Of a stretch of 64,000 nucleotides of DNA, positions 8,025 to 16,156 are shown one piece after another. Every line of letters starts with the position of its first letter. The stretch's first letter is position 1. A program made the translations under genes and the position numbers. The stretch lies in NCBI GenBank assembly GCA_963665735.1, contig OY762444.1, forward strand, positions 806,001 through 870,000, in the 5' to 3' direction. Origin of the DNA: CATOSK01 sp963665735. Lineage in GTDB: Bacteria; Chloroflexota; Dehalococcoidia; Lucifugimonadales; UBA3495. Below the pieces are notes generated by a model that was given only the letters and a program-made list of their open reading frames with translations, was not told where the DNA came from and ran no database searches.

Positions 8025-8550
8025 TGCCCTTGGCGTCCTGCATTATCTTCTCTTGCAGCTTGAGGATTCCGTACAAGAGAGCTTCGGGCCGGGGCGGACA
8101 GCCGGGGACGTAAACGTCCACCGGGATGATGTGGTCAACGCCCATGACGACGGAGTAGGAACGATAGTAGGGGCCGCCGTTGGTGGCGCAACTGCCCATT
8201 GCAATTACCCACTTGGGTTCGGGCATCTGCTCGTAGAGCAAGCGGATGGGTTCGGCCATTTTCTTGACCACGGTGCCGGCGACAATCATCACGTCAGCCT
8301 GACGGGGCGAGGGCCAGGTAACGACGCCAAAGCGGTCAAAGTCGTGGTGGGCCATGAAGGTGGAAATCATCTCAATGGCGCAGCAGGCCAGGCCGAAACT
8401 CAACGTCCACAGGGAGGACTTGCGGGCCATGCCGAAAAGCTGTTCCTTAGTGGTGGTGATGACTCCGGGAACCCGGCCGTCAATGGCCTGGTCCAGCAGG
8501 CTGGGGGCCGGGCGGTTGCCCTGACCCAAAGAAATTTCTATTTCTGCCAT
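8011..8550 (-). CDS. nuoB: NADH-quinone oxidoreductase subunit B (N2 cluster)
   Basis: The 179-residue product carries the ligands of the N2 [4Fe-4S] cluster: the tandem cysteines in SFGLACCAIEM, GSCATNGGPY and VPGCPPRPEALLYGI. N2 passes electrons to quinone. The gene overlaps nuoA upstream (13 bases) and nuoC downstream (14 bases), showing a tightly packed nuoABC head to the operon. Confidence 0.97.
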   Translation of the reverse strand: MAEIEISLGQGNRPAPSLLDQAIDGRVPGVITTTKEQLFGMARKSSLWTLSFGLACCAIEMISTFMAHHDFDRFGVVTWPSPRQADVMIVAGTVVKKMAEPIRLLYEQMPEPKWVIAMGSCATNGGPYYRSYSVVMGVDHIIPVDVYVPGCPPRPEALLYGILKLQEKIMQDAKGSASR

Positions 8551-8957
8551 TCCAGCACCCCTTTGCGCCAGCCGTAGATGATGGCGAAGAACAGCACCCC
8601 CAGGAACAGCATCATGGCGTAGAAGGGGATGGCGTTGCCCAAGTCGCGTTGTTCCAGGAAGATGACCGCCCAGGGAAAGAGGAACACGGCCTCAACGTCG
8701 AATATCAGGAACAGGATGGCGAAGATGTAAAAGCGGATGTTGATGTTGGACCAGGAGTAGGGCGTGGCGGGAACACCGCACTCGTAGGGAGTCAGTTTCA
8801 CCTCGGAGCGGCGGCGGGAGGACAGGATTCGGGAGGCCGCGAACATTCCGCCGATGGCCAGCACGGCGATGACGGCGGACAGGGCCACCGCCACCCAGTT
8901 GGCGGCGAAAACGCTGGGGTCGAAGGCTTGCAGTTTTACGCCGAGGAAAGGCGTCAT
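8538..8957 (-). CDS. nuoA: NADH-quinone oxidoreductase subunit A
   Basis: The 139-residue protein has three predicted transmembrane helices and the NuoA motif KLTPYECGVPATPYSWSNINIRFYIFAILFLIFDVEAVFLFPWA, visible as PYECGVP, RFYIFAILFLIFDVE and FLFPWAV. The cysteine in YECG is the conserved quinone-site-loop residue. It is the first gene of the minus-strand nuo operon, with a good promoter 58 bases upstream. Confidence 0.96.
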   Translation of the reverse strand: MTPFLGVKLQAFDPSVFAANWVAVALSAVIAVLAIGGMFAASRILSSRRRSEVKLTPYECGVPATPYSWSNINIRFYIFAILFLIFDVEAVFLFPWAVIFLEQRDLGNAIPFYAMMLFLGVLFFAIIYGWRKGVLEWQK

Positions 8958-9015
8958 GTGATTGACTTGACGAAGGGCAAGAATCGGGTTGGCAAGGGTT
9001 TCAGACCGGGGGCAA

Positions 9016-9044
9016 GCTTAACATCGGGCCTTTTGGGGTGTCAA
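9016..9044 (-). promoter_or_regulatory. Sigma-70-type promoter of the nuo operon
   Basis: On the minus strand TTGACA (9044-9039) and TTAAGC (9021-9016) are 17 bases apart. The -35 box is a perfect consensus. It points at nuoA, whose ATG is at 8957. Confidence 0.65.
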
Positions 9045-9116
9045 CGGATTGCGGCGGGTGTTGTGCAGGATTGAAGGAAAAGCTAACTGCCCGCCACCGT
9101 TGCATTGTTGACAGCC

Positions 9117-9273
9117 CGTCATACCGGCCTGCGCCGGTATCCAGGACTCCTTGGCCTCAAGGATGCTGTTCCGCGCTTGCCCTTTCTGGATTCCGGCTTT
9201 CGCCGGAATGACGAGCTGGGGCAAGGTTTTGACCCCCTTCCTGACCCTCTTCCTCGAAGAGGGAAGGGATTTT
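9117..9273 (+). repeat. 97-bp element (9117-9213) followed by a GC-rich hairpin repeat
   Basis: The 97-bp element runs from CGTCATACCGGC to GCCGGAATGACG; its arms are inverted copies of each other, each itself a hairpin, with a 41-base centre. A degraded copy of the C/G-rich repeat follows (about 9227-9273, CCTCTTCCTCGAAGAGGGAA). Together with the nuo promoter they account for the intergenic space 8958-9302, where I see no gene. Confidence 0.8.
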
Positions 9274-9302
9274 GTGCTGGTTAGCGGGCGGTGTAGATGG
9301 GA

Positions 9303-9695
9303 TTATATGGATATGATGCTCAACCCTGGCAGCCGTTGGAAATGGCGGCGATTGTTGCTCAGCATGGTTAGACCGTGCCGCAGAGCGATGCAGCCGATAA
9401 GCAGGTCCAGGTCCGCGATGGGAGTTCCCTGAGCTTTCAGCCGACCCCTTTCCCTGGCGAAGGTGCGGCAGATTTCGTAGTCCATTTGGACTATATCGTA
9501 TCCGCTCAGAAACGCTTGCAGTCGCTGTTCGTTGCCGGGCGGATCGTTTGAGTAATACACGCCTTGATAAAGTTCGGCTACGGAAATAATGCTGATGCCG
9601 ATGCCGGCGTCGGTAAGTTCTTCAAGACGCTGGATAATGGCGGGGTTGCCATGAAGGGCGTGAACAATCCAGTCGGTGTCTGCGAGATAGCGCAC
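9303..9695 (-). CDS. vapC: PIN-domain ribonuclease toxin, VapC family
   Basis: The 130-residue product has the PIN-domain acidic residues in order: MRYLADTDWIV (Asp6, Asp8), SVAELYQGV (Glu near 41) and IADLDLLIGCIAL (paired Asp near 94-96), ending with LSNNRRHFQRLPGL. VapC toxins cleave RNA, often initiator tRNA or rRNA. It starts 6 bases after the upstream antitoxin gene, and the two form an operon. All active-site positions look intact. Confidence 0.88.
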   Translation of the reverse strand: MRYLADTDWIVHALHGNPAIIQRLEELTDAGIGISIISVAELYQGVYYSNDPPGNEQRLQAFLSGYDIVQMDYEICRTFARERGRLKAQGTPIADLDLLIGCIALRHGLTMLSNNRRHFQRLPGLSIISI

Positions 9696-9701
9696 CGCGA
9701 C

Positions 9702-9950
9702 CTAACGCTCATGTTCATGCCGGCTGCCGGCCAATCGCGCCTGGTAGATGTCTTGTATCAATTCATCGGAGTCATGTGTGCCCTTCCAGCCGCCGGCGGA
9801 GGCTCGCAAGGCATTGAGACCGCGCCGGGCGCGAGAAGATTGGGACTCGACCTCGATGCTGATGCACAGGAACGAGCCTTCCTCGATGTCGAGGGGTTCC
9901 AATGGAATGATAGCGCCTTGGGAATATCTGGCTTTCACGTCGTCAATCAT
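9702..9950 (-). CDS. DUF104-like antitoxin partner of VapC
   Basis: The 82-residue product begins MIDDVKARYSQGAIIPLEPLDIEEG, which matches the start of AF2212/DUF104-type antitoxins (xxVxAxYxxGxIxPLEPLxLxEG). The rest is charged and contains SDELIQDIYQARLAGSRHEHER, the part likely to bind the toxin. It lies directly upstream of the PIN-domain gene on the same strand. Confidence 0.8.
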   Translation of the reverse strand: MIDDVKARYSQGAIIPLEPLDIEEGSFLCISIEVESQSSRARRGLNALRASAGGWKGTHDSDELIQDIYQARLAGSRHEHER

Positions 9951-9982
9951 CGCAACCCCGTTTTCCGAATGGTCCCGGGGCG

Positions 9983-10012
9983 ATTATCGCACGGCATCGT
10001 GGAAGGCGACAA
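9983..10012 (-). promoter_or_regulatory. Probable promoter of the vapBC-type pair
   Basis: On the minus strand TTGTCG (10012-10007) and GATAAT (9988-9983) are separated by 18 bases and lie about 33 bases before the antitoxin start. Confidence 0.5.
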
Positions 10013-10067
10013 CGACGGATACCGGCCGGGGTGGCGTTGCAATTCAGGTTGGCGAACCGGGTTACTC

Positions 10068-11225
10068 CTATCCCTGGGACCGGCGCAGTTCCGTAGAGGA
10101 CAAGTCCAGGCGGAAGGTTGATTCGGGGATGGGGGCGAACAGGGACTCGAAGCCGGCGGGGATAGGTACGTCGGACAAGCCGTTGAACTGCTGGCCGTCC
10201 AGGCGGCCAGCCACCAGGAACCGGCTGCCGCCAACCCACATATCAGCCAAGGCTTTCAGCATAGTTTCGCGGCTGTCGCCGTAGTAGCGTGATTCAACCA
10301 GCCTTACCGCCGTATCCCATCCGATTACGAAGGCGGCGCCGGGAAAAAGTTGGGCCTTGCGGTGGAAGGTTTCGGCGCGGGTCAGCATCACCGGGCCGAC
10401 GCCCCGGAATTGGGCCACCCGGCGCAGGATTTCCGACTCTTCCAGGGGAGGCTTGTCCACGTTGACCACCGAAAGCTCAAAGACCACCGGGGTTGACAGG
10501 ATGCCGGCAGCGGCCTGGGCCAATTCCCGGTGTCCCTGATGCAGGGGGTTGAAGGAACCGGGGAGCAACGCCCCGTCCAGCCGACCCTCGGATTCCAGGC
10601 GTCCGTCGGGGTGGGCAAGGACGTGGCTGATTTGACCGGCCAGCAGCCGGCGCACCGGGGAGCCGTGGGGAGTAGCGGCGAATAACGGGCTTTCGTTGTC
10701 GGTAAGGCCCAGCGGGATTTCCGACGCTACGCCAAAGGATTCGGCCATCGCCCGCAGCAGCAGCCGGCTGCAAACGTCCTCTTCGCCGTTGCGGTCGCGG
10801 GCGCCCTTTTCCAGCACCAGGTCATAGCTCAAAACTTGGCCGGCGTCCCAAGCGGCGACAAAGCAACGATGGTCGCCGCGCTTGGGCCGGTTGGTGACCA
10901 GGGTGGCGGTGACGGCGACGCCGACGACGGGGGAATCGTCTTCGCGCAGGGACAACCCCCGGCGGTAAGCGGCGCGGGCCATGTCGCGGGCGGTGGCAGC
11001 GGAAACGTACTGCTCCGGTTCGTCGCCCAGGAAGTCAATCATGGAGCGGCGGCCATAGGGAACCAGGGTTTCCAGGATGGTGTTGGAGGCGCCGGGGACG
11101 GCCAGCAGCCAGGCCAGTCCCAGGCTGCCCCCGCCGGCGGCGGCCACCACGGACTTGTGGGGCGCAGCGTGAAGTTGCTGAATCAGGCCGTTGATTTCGT
11201 CGGTTGCGTTCATGTTCATGGGCAT
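10068..11225 (-). CDS. CinA C-terminal-like domain fused to a cytidylyltransferase-like nucleotidyltransferase
   Basis: Two domains are visible in the 385-residue product. Residues 1-190 resemble the CinA C-terminal/NMN-deamidase fold (SVVAAAGGGSLGLAWLLAVPG; then PVVGVAVTATL and SYDLVLEKG). From about residue 215 a nucleotidyltransferase begins with PGSFNPLHQGHRELAQAA, whose HxGH motif binds nucleotide, and ends with the second family motif LSSTELR at the C-terminus. NadD/PPAT-like enzymes adenylylate a nucleotide or phospho-substrate. The fusion suggests pyridine nucleotide salvage or repair, but the substrate is unknown. ATG at 11225 follows an AGGA; ATGs at 11219 and 11213 are alternatives. 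Confidence 0.8.
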   Translation of the reverse strand: MPMNMNATDEINGLIQQLHAAPHKSVVAAAGGGSLGLAWLLAVPGASNTILETLVPYGRRSMIDFLGDEPEQYVSAATARDMARAAYRRGLSLREDDSPVVGVAVTATLVTNRPKRGDHRCFVAAWDAGQVLSYDLVLEKGARDRNGEEDVCSRLLLRAMAESFGVASEIPLGLTDNESPLFAATPHGSPVRRLLAGQISHVLAHPDGRLESEGRLDGALLPGSFNPLHQGHRELAQAAAGILSTPVVFELSVVNVDKPPLEESEILRRVAQFRGVGPVMLTRAETFHRKAQLFPGAAFVIGWDTAVRLVESRYYGDSRETMLKALADMWVGGSRFLVAGRLDGQQFNGLSDVPIPAGFESLFAPIPESTFRLDLSSTELRRSQG

Positions 11226-11267
11226 AGTCCTGACAGGGTTGGAGGGTGTGCCATTACCCGGGTTTCA

Positions 11268-11387
11268 TCCCCACCCCTTCGGCTAGGCTCAGGGCAGGCT
11301 CTAACCCCAATTATGGAATGGGGAGGGGATTTTTTCTGCGTCGGTTCTGGCAAGGATTTCTGGATTCCGGCCTACGCCGGAATGACG
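11268..11387 (+). repeat. GC-rich repeat remnant and solo right arm
   Basis: A degraded copy of the C/G-rich repeat spans about 11268-11336 and ends GGGGAGGGGATTTTTT. A solo right arm of the 97-bp family follows at 11360-11387 (CTGGATTCCGGC, CTAC, GCCGGAATGACG). A further CCCTCTCCCTCAAGGGAAAG copy at about 11410-11442 overlaps the last codons of the next gene. Confidence 0.7.
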
Positions 11388-11427
11388 GGTTGGGGCGTAA
11401 TTTTCTGCCTCGCCCCGGCCCTCTCCC

Positions 11428-11979
11428 TCAAGGGAAAGGAGGTTGAGTGTAGTCAATATGGCGCATGGCGGTTTCAGACAGCCGGATTTGGGCCGTAATC
11501 CTGCGTTCCCATTCGTCGTTCCATTGGGAGGGCATTTCCCGGCGGGCGGTACGCCAATACATCGGTTCACCGTCGGACAGGGTTTGACCGTCAACCACTT
11601 CGCCAAGGAAGCAAGTCATGTCGCCGCCGTCCATGATGTTGACCACCCGGCAATCCAGATAACCCCAGCAGTCTTGCAAGATGGGGCTGCCGGTCTTGCC
11701 GGGGCGGAAAGAGACGCCGGCCAGCTTGTCGGTGTCCCTGCCGGAGAGGAAACCGAAACGCCGCAGCAAGTCCAACCGGCTAGGGCGGAGGAAGTTGGCG
11801 GCGAAGGCCCGGCTTTCCCGAATCAGCCGCCAGCTATGGTTGTCCTTGTAGATTTGCACCAGCACCCGCGGTTGGGAAGGGACGATGGAGGCGGCGGACA
11901 GCGACACGGCAATCTGGGCGTTGGTTTCGCCCTGCCAATGGCAGGTGACGGCGGCCACCGGAGACCAGAGCCGGCCCAT
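11428..11979 (-). CDS. Flavin reductase-like (FMN-binding split-barrel) protein
   Basis: The 183-residue product reads MGRLWSPVAAVTCHWQGETNAQIAVSLSAASIVPSQPRVLVQIYKDNHS in sequence, which follows the flavin reductase-like split-barrel pattern: strand, N-A-x-x-x-S, P-x-V-x-V-x-I-x-K. RESRAFAANFL and the conserved G-F-L-S-G-R-D-T-DKL segment also fit. Such proteins bind FMN and either reduce flavin for a partner or act alone. Its final codons (TQPPFP) are contributed by a GC-rich repeat, so the natural C-terminus may have been altered. ATG start at 11979. Confidence 0.82.
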   Translation of the reverse strand: MGRLWSPVAAVTCHWQGETNAQIAVSLSAASIVPSQPRVLVQIYKDNHSWRLIRESRAFAANFLRPSRLDLLRRFGFLSGRDTDKLAGVSFRPGKTGSPILQDCWGYLDCRVVNIMDGGDMTCFLGEVVDGQTLSDGEPMYWRTARREMPSQWNDEWERRITAQIRLSETAMRHIDYTQPPFP

Positions 11980-12104
11980 GATGGGGGAGACGGTTGAGGG
12001 GTCTATCCGGGGTATGGACGCACCGCCTTTCCTGCCGGATTGCCTGGGGAGAGTGTAACACCGGGCATTTGCAGGGGTCTAGCAGATTCTTGGTAGGGGG
12101 TTCG

Positions 12105-12238
12105 CACTCACACCGACCCTTTCCTCAAGGGAGAGAGGGAATCACCCTCATGCTAGCCTGCCCCCGTCGCGGGGGAAGGGATTTTCCGACGTCGGCCTTG
12201 GCCAAGATTTCTGGATTCCGGCTTTCTCCGGAATGACG
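12105..12238 (+). repeat. GC-rich hairpin repeats and solo right arm
   Basis: Contains CCCTTTCCTCAAGGGAGAGAGGG (about 12117-12140), CCCCCGTCGCGGGGGAAGGG (about 12163-12182) and a solo right arm at 12211-12238 with one loop change (TTTC then TCCGG). With the promoter at 12293 these fill the 388-base gap 11980-12367; I see no gene there. Confidence 0.7.
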
Positions 12239-12292
12239 GGTTGGATTGCGGGGGGAAGGGACACCGGAGACCTCGGGCAAAAACAGTCAGCC

Positions 12293-12321
12293 TTGACAAC
12301 CAAAATGGGCTTATTTAGCAT
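12293..12321 (+). promoter_or_regulatory. Promoter of the amidohydrolase gene
   Basis: TTGACA (12293-12298), a 17-base spacer and TAGCAT (12316-12321) precede the ATG at 12368 by 46 bases. Confidence 0.6.
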
Positions 12322-12367
12322 CACTCCCAATATACGGGCAACAATGAGCGCCGGTCAGGAGGGTGCG

Positions 12368-13615
12368 ATGCAAGCGTTAGTGGGAGCCAGGTTAATTGAC
12401 GGCACAGGCGGCCCGGTGGTGGAAAACGCCGCCGTCCTCATTGACGAAGAGCGCATCCTGGACGTGGGGCCGGCCGCGGCGGTGACGCTGCCTCCCCACG
12501 CGGAAGTCGTTGACGTGGCCGGCATGACGCTGATGCCGGGGATGATTGACTGCCATGACCATCTGGCGTCCAAGGGGTACGACTTGGGCAGCCGTTGGGG
12601 ATTGAACGAGCCGATTTCCTTGCAGCACTTGCGGACGGCCTACGTCATGGCGGAAACGCTGGCGGCGGGCTATACCTGCGTCCGCGACGCCGGCGGGCTG
12701 GACGCCGGGTTCAAGATGGCGGTGGAAGAGGGACTGTACCCCGGCCCCCGGCTGGTCAATTCCATCAACATCATATCGCCCACCGGGGGGCTGTGTGACC
12801 GGGTTAGCGGGTCGGGTCACCCCCACCCCTTCGATGACCCGCGGCTGCCCTCGGGAGTGGCCGACGGGCCGGACAACGTGCGGGCCAAGGTGCGGGAGAT
12901 GGTGCGGGTGGGCGCCGACGTTATCAAGTTCGCCACCACCGGCGGGGCCAGTTCCCGGCCGGGCCACGGCCCCAAGGATATTGAGTTTACGCCGGCGGAA
13001 GTGGCGGCGTTGATTGAAGAGGCCCGGTCGTTGGGCCGTAACACCATGTGCCACGCCGTCGGCGGGCCGGGACTGCGGAACGCCATTGAAGGAGGGGCCG
13101 GTTCCATCGAACACGGCTGCTATCTGGCGGAAGACCCGGATTTGGTCAAGATGATGGCGGACAAGGGGATTTTCCTGGTGCCGACCTTTGAGGTCTATGA
13201 ATTTCATTCCACCGTCAGCGCGCCGCATATGCAGGTGCGGGCGCGGGCGCTGCGGGAAATCCACCAGGAAAGTATGCACCAGGCCCTGGCCGCCGGGGTT
13301 AAGGTAGTGGCGGGAACCGACGCCGGCGGGTTCGTCCACGGGGACAACGCGCGGGAAGTGGAGCTGCTGGTGGAACGGGGTATGTCGCCGATGGTGGCGA
13401 TTCAGGCGGCGACGGGCTGGGCTGCGGAGTGCGTGGGCCTTGGCCGGGAGATTGGCACGATAGAAAAGGGCAAGTTGGCTGATTTGCTGGTGGTGGACGG
13501 AGACCCGTTGAGCAACATCAGCGTTTTGAGGGACCATGACCGGCTGATGATGGTGATGAAGGGCGGGACGGCGTTCATTGACCAGTTACCGGTGGGACAA
13601 CCGCAGCCGGTGTAA
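12368..13615 (+). CDS. Metal-dependent amidohydrolase (prolidase/imidazolonepropionase-like)
   Basis: Starting at ATG 12368, chosen because AGGAGGG lies just upstream, the product has 415 residues. The N-terminal beta-sandwich (MQALVGARLIDGTGG) is followed by the metal motif LMPGMIDCHDHL, a likely carboxylated lysine in GADVIKFATTGG, metal histidines in NTMCHAVGG and GSIEHGCYL, and the catalytic aspartate in VVAGTDAGGFVHGDN. The family hydrolyses C-N bonds in dipeptides, cyclic amides or related compounds; the substrate is not predictable. It has its own promoter. Confidence 0.88.
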   Translation: MQALVGARLIDGTGGPVVENAAVLIDEERILDVGPAAAVTLPPHAEVVDVAGMTLMPGMIDCHDHLASKGYDLGSRWGLNEPISLQHLRTAYVMAETLAAGYTCVRDAGGLDAGFKMAVEEGLYPGPRLVNSINIISPTGGLCDRVSGSGHPHPFDDPRLPSGVADGPDNVRAKVREMVRVGADVIKFATTGGASSRPGHGPKDIEFTPAEVAALIEEARSLGRNTMCHAVGGPGLRNAIEGGAGSIEHGCYLAEDPDLVKMMADKGIFLVPTFEVYEFHSTVSAPHMQVRARALREIHQESMHQALAAGVKVVAGTDAGGFVHGDNAREVELLVERGMSPMVAIQAATGWAAECVGLGREIGTIEKGKLADLLVVDGDPLSNISVLRDHDRLMMVMKGGTAFIDQLPVGQPQPV

Positions 13616-13650
13616 TTTTGGGAGGTCAGACCTTGGACCTCCATTCCGGG

Positions 13651-13771
13651 TTTTCACCCCCTCCCCGACCCTCCCCCTACCAGGGGGAGGGAGAACCGCG
13701 CCAAAGTCTCCACTAATGCCAAGGGCGGCAATGGCGAGAATTTCTGGATTCCGGCTTTCGCTGGAATGACG
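13651..13771 (+). repeat. GC-rich hairpin repeat and solo right arm
   Basis: About 13651-13692 is a copy of the C/G-rich repeat (CCCTCCCCCTACCAGGGGGA), and 13744-13771 is a solo right arm with CTGG replacing CCGG in its 3' half. They lie between the amidohydrolase and trmD. Confidence 0.75.
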
Positions 13772-13803
13772 GGTTGGATTGGGTGAATGGGAATCATTTG
13801 GCG

Positions 13804-14565
13804 ATGCGATTCCACGTATTGACCCTTTTCCCCGAGATTTTTGACAGCCCGCTGCAACAAAGTATGTTGGGGCGGGCTGTCAGCCGGGGGTTGATTTCCG
13901 TCGAAGTTACCGACATCCGGCAGTACGCCACCGACGCCCACGGCACCGTGGACGACTACCAATTCGGCGGCGGCGCGGGTATGGTGATGAAGCCGGAGCC
14001 GATTTTCGAGGCGGTGGAAAACACCTTGGGCCAATACCCCGCCGGCCAACAGGGGGATATTCCGGTGGTTCTGCTGTCTCCCCAGGGGCAAGTCCTGAAT
14101 CAAGAATTGGTCTGGGAGTTGGCGGCGGCCCCGGCGGTGGTTCTGATTTGCGGCCACTACGCCGGGGTTGATGACCGGGTGCGGCAGGGGTTGGCGACTA
14201 AGGAAATCAGCATCGGCGACTACGTGCTGACCGGGGGGGAACTGCCGGCCCTGGTGGTGATTGACGCCGTGGCCCGATTCGTGGAAGGGGTAGTAGGGTC
14301 GCAGGAAAACGTCCGGGGCGATTCCATCACCAGCGGTTTGCTCCAACATCCGCTTTACACCCGGCCGGCGGAGTACCGGGGCATGACGACGCCGGAGATA
14401 CTGCGGTCGGGACACCACGGCGAAATAGAACGCTGGCGGCGGCAACAGTCTTTGCGGCGCACCTGGGAAAATCGGCCCGATTTGTTGGACAAGGCAGACC
14501 TGACCCCGGCAGACCTGGACTATCTGCGTTCCCTGGAGTGGACGCCCAAAACGTCCGGCAGTTAG
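13804..14565 (+). CDS. trmD: tRNA (guanine-N1)-methyltransferase
   Basis: TrmD methylates G37 of tRNAs using S-adenosylmethionine and prevents frameshifting. The product begins MRFHVLTLFPEIFDSPLQQS, contains the YQFGGGAGMVMKPEPIF segment, and has the trefoil-knot cofactor site CGHYAGVDDRV and EISIGDYVLTGGELPALV, plus PLYTRPAEYRGM. Its 253 residues are normal. The ATG at 13804 gives the usual family N-terminus; a start 30 bases upstream is rejected. It is away from the rpsP-rimM cluster (55 kb) where trmD normally sits. A thioesterase gene follows after 19 bases. Confidence 0.96.
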   Translation: MRFHVLTLFPEIFDSPLQQSMLGRAVSRGLISVEVTDIRQYATDAHGTVDDYQFGGGAGMVMKPEPIFEAVENTLGQYPAGQQGDIPVVLLSPQGQVLNQELVWELAAAPAVVLICGHYAGVDDRVRQGLATKEISIGDYVLTGGELPALVVIDAVARFVEGVVGSQENVRGDSITSGLLQHPLYTRPAEYRGMTTPEILRSGHHGEIERWRRQQSLRRTWENRPDLLDKADLTPADLDYLRSLEWTPKTSGS

Positions 14566-14584
14566 CCGGCAACCGGGGGATACG

Positions 14585-15070
14585 TTGCCCAAGTCCGATT
14601 TCAAGTTTTTCTGCCCGGTGCGGGTGCGGTGGATGGAATGCGACGCCCAGGGGATTGTCTTCAACGGGGCCTACATGGGCTACCTGGAAGTGGCCCAGGC
14701 CGAGTATTTTCGCAACCTGGGTTTCAGCATTTACACCATCGCCCGGCGAGGGTACTTCGACAGCGCGGTGGTCAAGGCTACGCTGGAATTCAAGGCTCCG
14801 GCCCGGGTTGACGACGTGCTGGAACTGCACACGCGGGTAGCGCGCATCGGCAACACCAGCTTGACGTTGCAGGTGGAAATCTACCGGGAAGGGTCGGAGC
14901 GGCTGTTGAGCGTCATTGAGGCGGTGTACGTGGGATTTTACGCCGAAACCCTGGAAACCCGCCGAGTGCCGGACGCCATCCGCAGCCTGGTGGGGCATCT
15001 TGAGGAAACGGGGGAGGTTTTGGACATTGACGGTTTCCCGGAATTGGCGGCAGCGGCCTCGCCGGAATGA
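14585..15070 (+). CDS. Acyl-CoA thioesterase, 4HBT (hot-dog) family
   Basis: The 161-residue product has the 4-hydroxybenzoyl-CoA thioesterase/YbgC motif VRWMECDAQGIVFNGAYMGYLEVAQ, with the catalytic aspartate in ECDAQG and the Y-x-x-Y-x-E helix. Proteins of this family hydrolyse acyl-CoA thioesters. The start is TTG at 14585, preceded by GGGGGA. It is likely co-transcribed with trmD, 19 bases upstream. Confidence 0.85.
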   Translation: MPKSDFKFFCPVRVRWMECDAQGIVFNGAYMGYLEVAQAEYFRNLGFSIYTIARRGYFDSAVVKATLEFKAPARVDDVLELHTRVARIGNTSLTLQVEIYREGSERLLSVIEAVYVGFYAETLETRRVPDAIRSLVGHLEETGEVLDIDGFPELAAAASPE

Positions 15071-15140
15071 TTTTCAACCCAGTGGCAAGGGTTGGGCGGG
15101 AAGTTTTGGGGAACGGCAACGGTGCGGTTGAAGCGGGTTT

Positions 15141-15168
15141 CTGGATTCCGGCTTTCGCCGGAATGACG
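15141..15168 (+). repeat. Solo right arm of the 97-bp family
   Basis: CTGGATTCCGGC, TTTC, GCCGGAATGACG; exact match to the common right arm. It lies just before the convergent end of the ABC permease gene and may double as a terminator hairpin. Confidence 0.8.
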
Positions 15169-15178
15169 ATTCTGTTCT

Positions 15179-16156
15179 TCAACGGGTGCGGGGATTGAAG
15201 GCGTCGTTCACCGCATCCCCCAGCAGGTTGAAGGAAAAGAGCAGCACCGACACGGTAATCACCGGAAACAGCAATAGGTGAGGTTCGGCCCGCAGCACGG
15301 AAATGCTGCTGTTTTCGTAAATCATCCGGCCCAGGCTGGGCGTGGGGGGTTGGATTCCCACGCCGATAAAACTCAGGAACAATTCGGCCCCGGCGAACCC
15401 GGCCAATCCTGCGGACACGGAAACGATTACCGGGCTGATGATATTGGGGAAAACGTGCACCCGTAGAATGCGGGAGGTGGACGCCCCCACCGCCCGCGCC
15501 GCCTCCGAGTACTGGTTTTCCCGCACCTGGAGCACCTGCCCCCGCACCAACCGGGCCATCCCGAACCAGGAAAAGATGGACAGGGCGAAGGAAACCAGGG
15601 CGAAGTCCACGAACCCCAGCCGGATTATCCAGTCAATTCCGGTGGCGTCCTCGAAGTCCTGCACCCATCCGACGACTCGGGGCCGCACGGTGGCAAGCAG
15701 GATGAGCAGCAGGAATATCTCCGGGAAAGCTGACGTTACCTCCCCCGTCCGCATGATTATCCCGTCGGCCAGCTTGCCCATGTACCCGCTGACCAACCCC
15801 AGCACCACGCCCATGACCAGGCTGCCGCCGATGAGGGACGTAATGGTGATGATGACGGTAGTGCGCAGGCCGTAGATTACCCGCGTCATTTGGTCACGGC
15901 CCAGGCGGTCGGTGCCGAAGGGATGCGCCCAAGAGGGCGACTGCTTGGCCTTGGACAAGTCTTGGGCGTTGTAGTCGTAGGGCGTCACCAGCGACGCCAG
16001 GATTCCCGCACCGTACATCAGGACGATGATTCCCAAGAACACCATTGCCAGCTTTTTCCGAACCAGCCGGCGCAGGGACAGGGCCATGTAGCTGCGCCCA
16101 TGCCCAGCCGTGTTTTCCAAAGCCGCCGATGGTGTTTCAGCCCGCAACGTAGCCAC
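15179..16156 (-). CDS. Peptide/nickel-type ABC transporter permease (DppC-like)
   Basis: The 325-residue membrane protein has the N-terminal helix LAMVFLGIIVLMYGAGILASL, the periplasmic HPFGTDRLGRDQMTRVIYG motif of DppC/OppC permeases, and the cytoplasmic EAA loop RENQYSEAARAVGASTSRILRVHVFPN. It pairs with the DppB-like permease whose gene it overlaps by 20 bases; the start is GTG at 16156. Together they form the membrane channel for a substrate delivered by the lipoprotein encoded upstream. No ATPase genes lie alongside. Confidence 0.93.
   Translation of the reverse strand: MATLRAETPSAALENTAGHGRSYMALSLRRLVRKKLAMVFLGIIVLMYGAGILASLVTPYDYNAQDLSKAKQSPSWAHPFGTDRLGRDQMTRVIYGLRTTVIITITSLIGGSLVMGVVLGLVSGYMGKLADGIIMRTGEVTSAFPEIFLLLILLATVRPRVVGWVQDFEDATGIDWIIRLGFVDFALVSFALSIFSWFGMARLVRGQVLQVRENQYSEAARAVGASTSRILRVHVFPNIISPVIVSVSAGLAGFAGAELFLSFIGVGIQPPTPSLGRMIYENSSISVLRAEPHLLLFPVITVSVLLFSFNLLGDAVNDAFNPRTR

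Noticed and set aside
9018..9224. 68-codon minus-strand ORF
   Set aside because: It is a translation of the 97-bp element (VIPAKAGIQ) and of the nuo promoter region.
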